Below, one piece after another: positions 13,384 to 15,662 of a stretch of DNA of 15,662 nucleotides. Location: positions 1 through 15,662 of the forward strand of contig JAICLN010000044.1 of assembly GCA_025925615.1 (NCBI GenBank), read 5' to 3'. How positions within the stretch are numbered: the first letter of the stretch is position 1; every line of letters starts with the position of its first letter. Under the pieces are notes generated by a model. That model saw nothing but the letters and a program-made list of their open reading frames with translations. It was not told the DNA's origin and did no database searches. Source of the stretch: Actinomycetospora sp. Lineage in GTDB: Bacteria; Actinomycetota; Actinomycetes; Mycobacteriales; Pseudonocardiaceae. Position numbers and translations under genes: made by a program.

Positions 13384-14049
13384 TCAGACCCCGACGAGCG
13401 CCTCCGCGCCCCGGCCGCTCCACGCGACCCGGCCCTGCCCGGCGAGCTCCCCGGCCGTGCGTCGGCCCGCGAGCAGGAGCAGGAACGCCTCGGCGTCGGC
13501 GACCACCTCCGCCGTCGGGACCGCCGGTTCCCCACCGATCCGCACGAGGCGGTCGATCACGACCGGACCGTCGGCGCCGTCGCGCACCAACAGCCGCAGG
13601 CAGGTCGCCCGCGCACCGGTCCGCAGCAGCAGCCGGGGGACGAGCCCGCTGACCAGCCGGCACGCGGCGACCGCCGCGGGGCCGACGGCGTCCGGGTCCA
13701 GCTCGCGCCCGAGGGCCTCCTGCAGGTCGTGCGCGTGCAGGCACATGTCGAGGCACTGCGCCTCGAGCACCTGACCGGACGGGGCCCCGGACAACGCGCT
13801 GCGCTCCGCGCGCACGTGGGCCTCGGCAAGCGCCTCGCGCAGCCGCCCGGGGCCGGCGTAGCGCACCCCGGTCAGGTGGGTGACGAGGTCGGCGACGTCC
13901 TTGCCACCGGTCCCCAGCACGGCCGAGGCCACCGCGGCGGGCGCACCCGAGGGCGCCAGCGGCCGACCCCAGTCGGCGTCGCGCAGGTCGGCCACGGTGT
14001 CGTCGGTGACCTCCCAGAGCCGCAACAGGGCGGCAACTGCGTCGTCCAT
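13384..14049 (-). CDS. Maleylpyruvate isomerase-family, mycothiol-dependent enzyme
   Basis: A 221-residue protein. The N-terminal DinB-like four-helix half fits the MDMPI domain: WEVTDDTVADLRDADWGRPL (12-31), DVADLVTHLTGVRYAG (51-66) and LDMCLHAHDLQEALGRELDP (100-119), where H58 and the His pair near 105-107 are candidate metal ligands. The C-terminal part (about 150-221), ending ADAEAFLLLLAGRRTAGELA and GRVAWSGRGAEALV, fits the SCP2-like MDMPI C-terminal domain. Family members use mycothiol as cofactor or handle electrophiles; most, including this one, have no known substrate. ATG 14049 is preferred over longer starts because GGTGGGGGT lies just upstream and the family begins here. It is divergent from the hydrogenase genes. 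Confidence 0.82.
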   Translation of the reverse strand: MDDAVAALLRLWEVTDDTVADLRDADWGRPLAPSGAPAAVASAVLGTGGKDVADLVTHLTGVRYAGPGRLREALAEAHVRAERSALSGAPSGQVLEAQCLDMCLHAHDLQEALGRELDPDAVGPAAVAACRLVSGLVPRLLLRTGARATCLRLLVRDGADGPVVIDRLVRIGGEPAVPTAEVVADAEAFLLLLAGRRTAGELAGQGRVAWSGRGAEALVGV

Positions 14050-14359
14050 CTCGATCACCCCCACCACAGGCGGCCCTCCCGAGCGCACAATGCAGGGAGA
14101 ACGGTAGGTGATCCGGAACACAGGGGGCAATGTTCGGCCGGTCGGTAGGTCACGACCTGCTCCACCTCGCGACGTTTCCGGATCCGCCGACGACGCACGG
14201 GCGTGTTCCGGCAGCACGGGCCCGGCCGAGGCCCCACACACTGCACCATGTCCCTAGATGGCGCGCTCACTTACCCGTCCTCGGGGCCCCTGTTAGACCT
14301 GCAGATCCGGCGACCACACCACCACCTGCGGAGTCGCCGTAGTCCGTGCGGGGGCACTC
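14050..14359. promoter_or_regulatory. Divergent regulatory region between isomerase-family gene and hydrogenase genes
   Basis: No gene is seen in these 310 bases. They hold paired elements: CCGGAACAC (14113-14121) and its exact reverse complement GTGTTCCGG (14203-14211); a direct repeat CGGTAGGT (14102-14109 and 14143-14150); and a palindrome AGGTC-AC-GACCT (14147-14158). TTAGAC at 14293-14298 is a possible -10 for the hydrogenase, 61 bases before its ATG; no good -35 accompanies it. Regulator identity is unknown. Confidence 0.4.
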
Positions 14360-15412
14360 ATGGCATTCGCGGCGCACGACGACACCACCGTGCACATCCT
14401 CTGGATCAACGCCGGGCTCTCCTGTGACGGCGACTCCGTGGCCCTCACCGCAGCCACCCAGCCGAGCATCGAGGAGATCGCCCTCGGTGCCCTCCCGGGT
14501 CTGCCGAAGGTCGCCGTGCACTGGCCGCTGATCGACTTCGAGTCCGGCCCCGACAAGGGCGCCGACACCTTCATCGAGAACTTCTTCCAGGCCGAGCGCG
14601 GGGAGCTCGACGGGCCCTTCGTGCTCGTCATCGAGGGGTCGATCCCGAACGAGGCGATCAAGTCCGAGGGCTACTGGTGCGGGTTCGGCAACAACCCTGC
14701 GACCGGGCAGCCGATGACCACCAGCGAGTGGATCGACCGGCTGGCCCCCAAGGCCCTGGCCGTCCTGGCCGTCGGTACCTGCGCGACCTACGGCGGCATC
14801 CACGCCATGGCCGGCAACCCGACCGGGGCGATGGGCGTGGCGGACTACCTCGGGTGGGGCTGGAAATCCCACGCCGGCCTGCCGATCGTCAACGTGCCCG
14901 GCTGCCCGGTGCACCCGGACAACCTCTCCGAGACGATCCTCTACCTGCTCTACCAGGCGGTGGGCTCGGCGCCGATGATCCCGCTCGACGAGGCGGGACG
15001 CCCGACCTGGCTGTTCGGGATGACCGTGCACGAGGGCTGTGACCGCGGCGGCTACTACGAGCAGGGCCAGTTCGCGACCGAGTACGGCTCCCCCGAGTGC
15101 CTGGTGAAGCTCGGGTGCTGGGGCCCCGTCGTCAAGTGCAACGTCCCCAAGCGCGGCTGGATCAACGGCGTCGGCGGCTGCCCGAACGTCGGCGGCATCT
15201 GCATCGGCTGCACCATGCCCGGCTTCCCCGACAAGTTCATGCCCTTCATGGACAGCCCACCCGGCAGCAAGGTCTCCGGGGCCGCGAGCGGCGCCTACGG
15301 CGTCGTCATCCGCAAGCTGCGCGGCATCACGGCCACGACGGTCGACAAGGAGCCGAAGTGGCGGCGCAAGGGTCGCCAGCTCAAGACCGGCTACCAGCCC
15401 ACCGCGTTCTGA
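14360..15412 (+). CDS. hhyS: [NiFe]-hydrogenase small subunit, group 1h (actinobacterial, high-affinity)
   Basis: A 350-residue electron-transfer subunit with no Tat signal peptide, as usual for group 1h (formerly group 5). Proximal cluster region: GLSCDGDS (C22, D23), VGTCATYGG (C141) and PGCPVHPDN (C182); in the characterised actinobacterial-type enzyme of Ralstonia the proximal cluster has three Cys and one Asp ligands, and this sequence agrees. Distal cluster: TVHEGCDRGG (H224, C227), C247 and C253. Medial cluster: C260, C274, C281 and C284 (GGICIGCTMPGFPDKFMPF). Family role: oxidation of H2 at atmospheric levels, feeding electrons to the respiratory chain, often during starvation. GGGGG five bases before ATG supports the start. 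It is followed after 11 bases by the large subunit. Confidence 0.95.
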   Translation: MAFAAHDDTTVHILWINAGLSCDGDSVALTAATQPSIEEIALGALPGLPKVAVHWPLIDFESGPDKGADTFIENFFQAERGELDGPFVLVIEGSIPNEAIKSEGYWCGFGNNPATGQPMTTSEWIDRLAPKALAVLAVGTCATYGGIHAMAGNPTGAMGVADYLGWGWKSHAGLPIVNVPGCPVHPDNLSETILYLLYQAVGSAPMIPLDEAGRPTWLFGMTVHEGCDRGGYYEQGQFATEYGSPECLVKLGCWGPVVKCNVPKRGWINGVGGCPNVGGICIGCTMPGFPDKFMPFMDSPPGSKVSGAASGAYGVVIRKLRGITATTVDKEPKWRRKGRQLKTGYQPTAF

Positions 15413-15423
15413 GAGGCCGTGAC

Positions 15424-15662
15424 ATGACCGCCACCGCACCGAGAAGCGCCACCGGCCAGAAGACGGACCTCGTCGAGATGGCCTGGGACCCGATCACCCG
15501 CATCGTCGGCAGCCTGGGCATCTACACGAAGATCGACTTCGCCAACCGCCAGGTCGCCGAATGCCACAGCACGTCGTCCATCTTCCGCGGCTACAGCATC
15601 TTCATGAAGGGCAAAGACCCGCGCGACGCGCACTTTATCACCAGCCGCATCTGCGGCATCTG
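15424..15662 (+). CDS. hhyL: [NiFe]-hydrogenase large subunit, group 1h (partial)
   Basis: The 79 complete codons begin MTATAPRSATGQKTDLVEMA and run through WDPITRIVGSLGIYTKIDFA to ITSRICGIC, the L1 motif RxCGxC whose two cysteines bind the Ni-Fe centre. The C-terminal Cys motif and any maturation cleavage site lie beyond the window. GAGAGG sits seven bases before ATG and overlaps the small-subunit stop, so the two subunits are co-translated. Known role: catalytic subunit that splits H2. Confidence 0.95.
   Translation, partial: MTATAPRSATGQKTDLVEMAWDPITRIVGSLGIYTKIDFANRQVAECHSTSSIFRGYSIFMKGKDPRDAHFITSRICGI

Noticed and set aside
1..15662. tRNA, rRNA, CRISPR array, insertion sequence or prophage
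   Set aside because: None of the expected signals (tRNA arms, repeat-spacer units, transposase or integrase motifs) were seen on either strand by eye.

Overview
The window is very GC-rich actinobacterial DNA. Third codon positions are almost all G or C, several genes appear to be leaderless, GTG starts are common, and a mycothiol-type (maleylpyruvate isomerase) family gene is present. A propane-monooxygenase hydroxylase gene at one end and a group 1h (high-affinity, actinobacterial) [NiFe]-hydrogenase at the other suggest a Pseudonocardia-like or related soil actinomycete living on trace gases and short hydrocarbons. The genus is inference.

Left edge (1-1700, minus strand): the first 87 codons of a soluble di-iron propane monooxygenase alpha subunit (prmA-like) are preceded, in the same direction, by an IclR-type regulator. 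The 101-base gap between them holds a strong hairpin and a perfect ribosome binding site. The regulator's upstream region contains a clean 17-base palindrome.

1703-6605: a DNA polymerase IV gene (minus) has a perfect actinobacterial LexA box at its start. Divergent from it is a tightly packed plus-strand row: DUF2505 protein, NERD-like protein, a 38-codon micro-ORF and an MFS transporter, all overlapping or abutting. A 178-residue protein of unknown function follows. A long inverted repeat separates it from the next, convergent unit.

6677-9800 (minus): a lipid kinase and a DksA/TraR-type zinc-finger protein form a two-gene operon with a leaderless promoter. Next come a GH88-like lipoprotein (unsaturated glucuronyl hydrolase family), then two tandem copies of a roughly 50-base palindromic element beside what looks like a broken end of a copper amine oxidase.

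9801-11773 (minus): a four-helix membrane protein, then a class V aminotransferase overlapping a DUF4326 gene. 11774-12143 is mostly intergenic with one weak small ORF.

12144-15662: a second MFS transporter, whose best ribosome binding site points to a non-AUG start, converges on a mycothiol-dependent isomerase-family gene. A 310-base divergent regulatory region full of short repeats follows, then the hydrogenase small subunit (complete) and large subunit (cut by the window end). I found no tRNA, rRNA, CRISPR array or intact insertion sequence. Nothing here is clearly a new multi-gene system. The most unusual points are the AUC start candidate, the paired palindromic elements, the LexA-boxed polymerase IV and the overlapping NERD/micro-ORF row.
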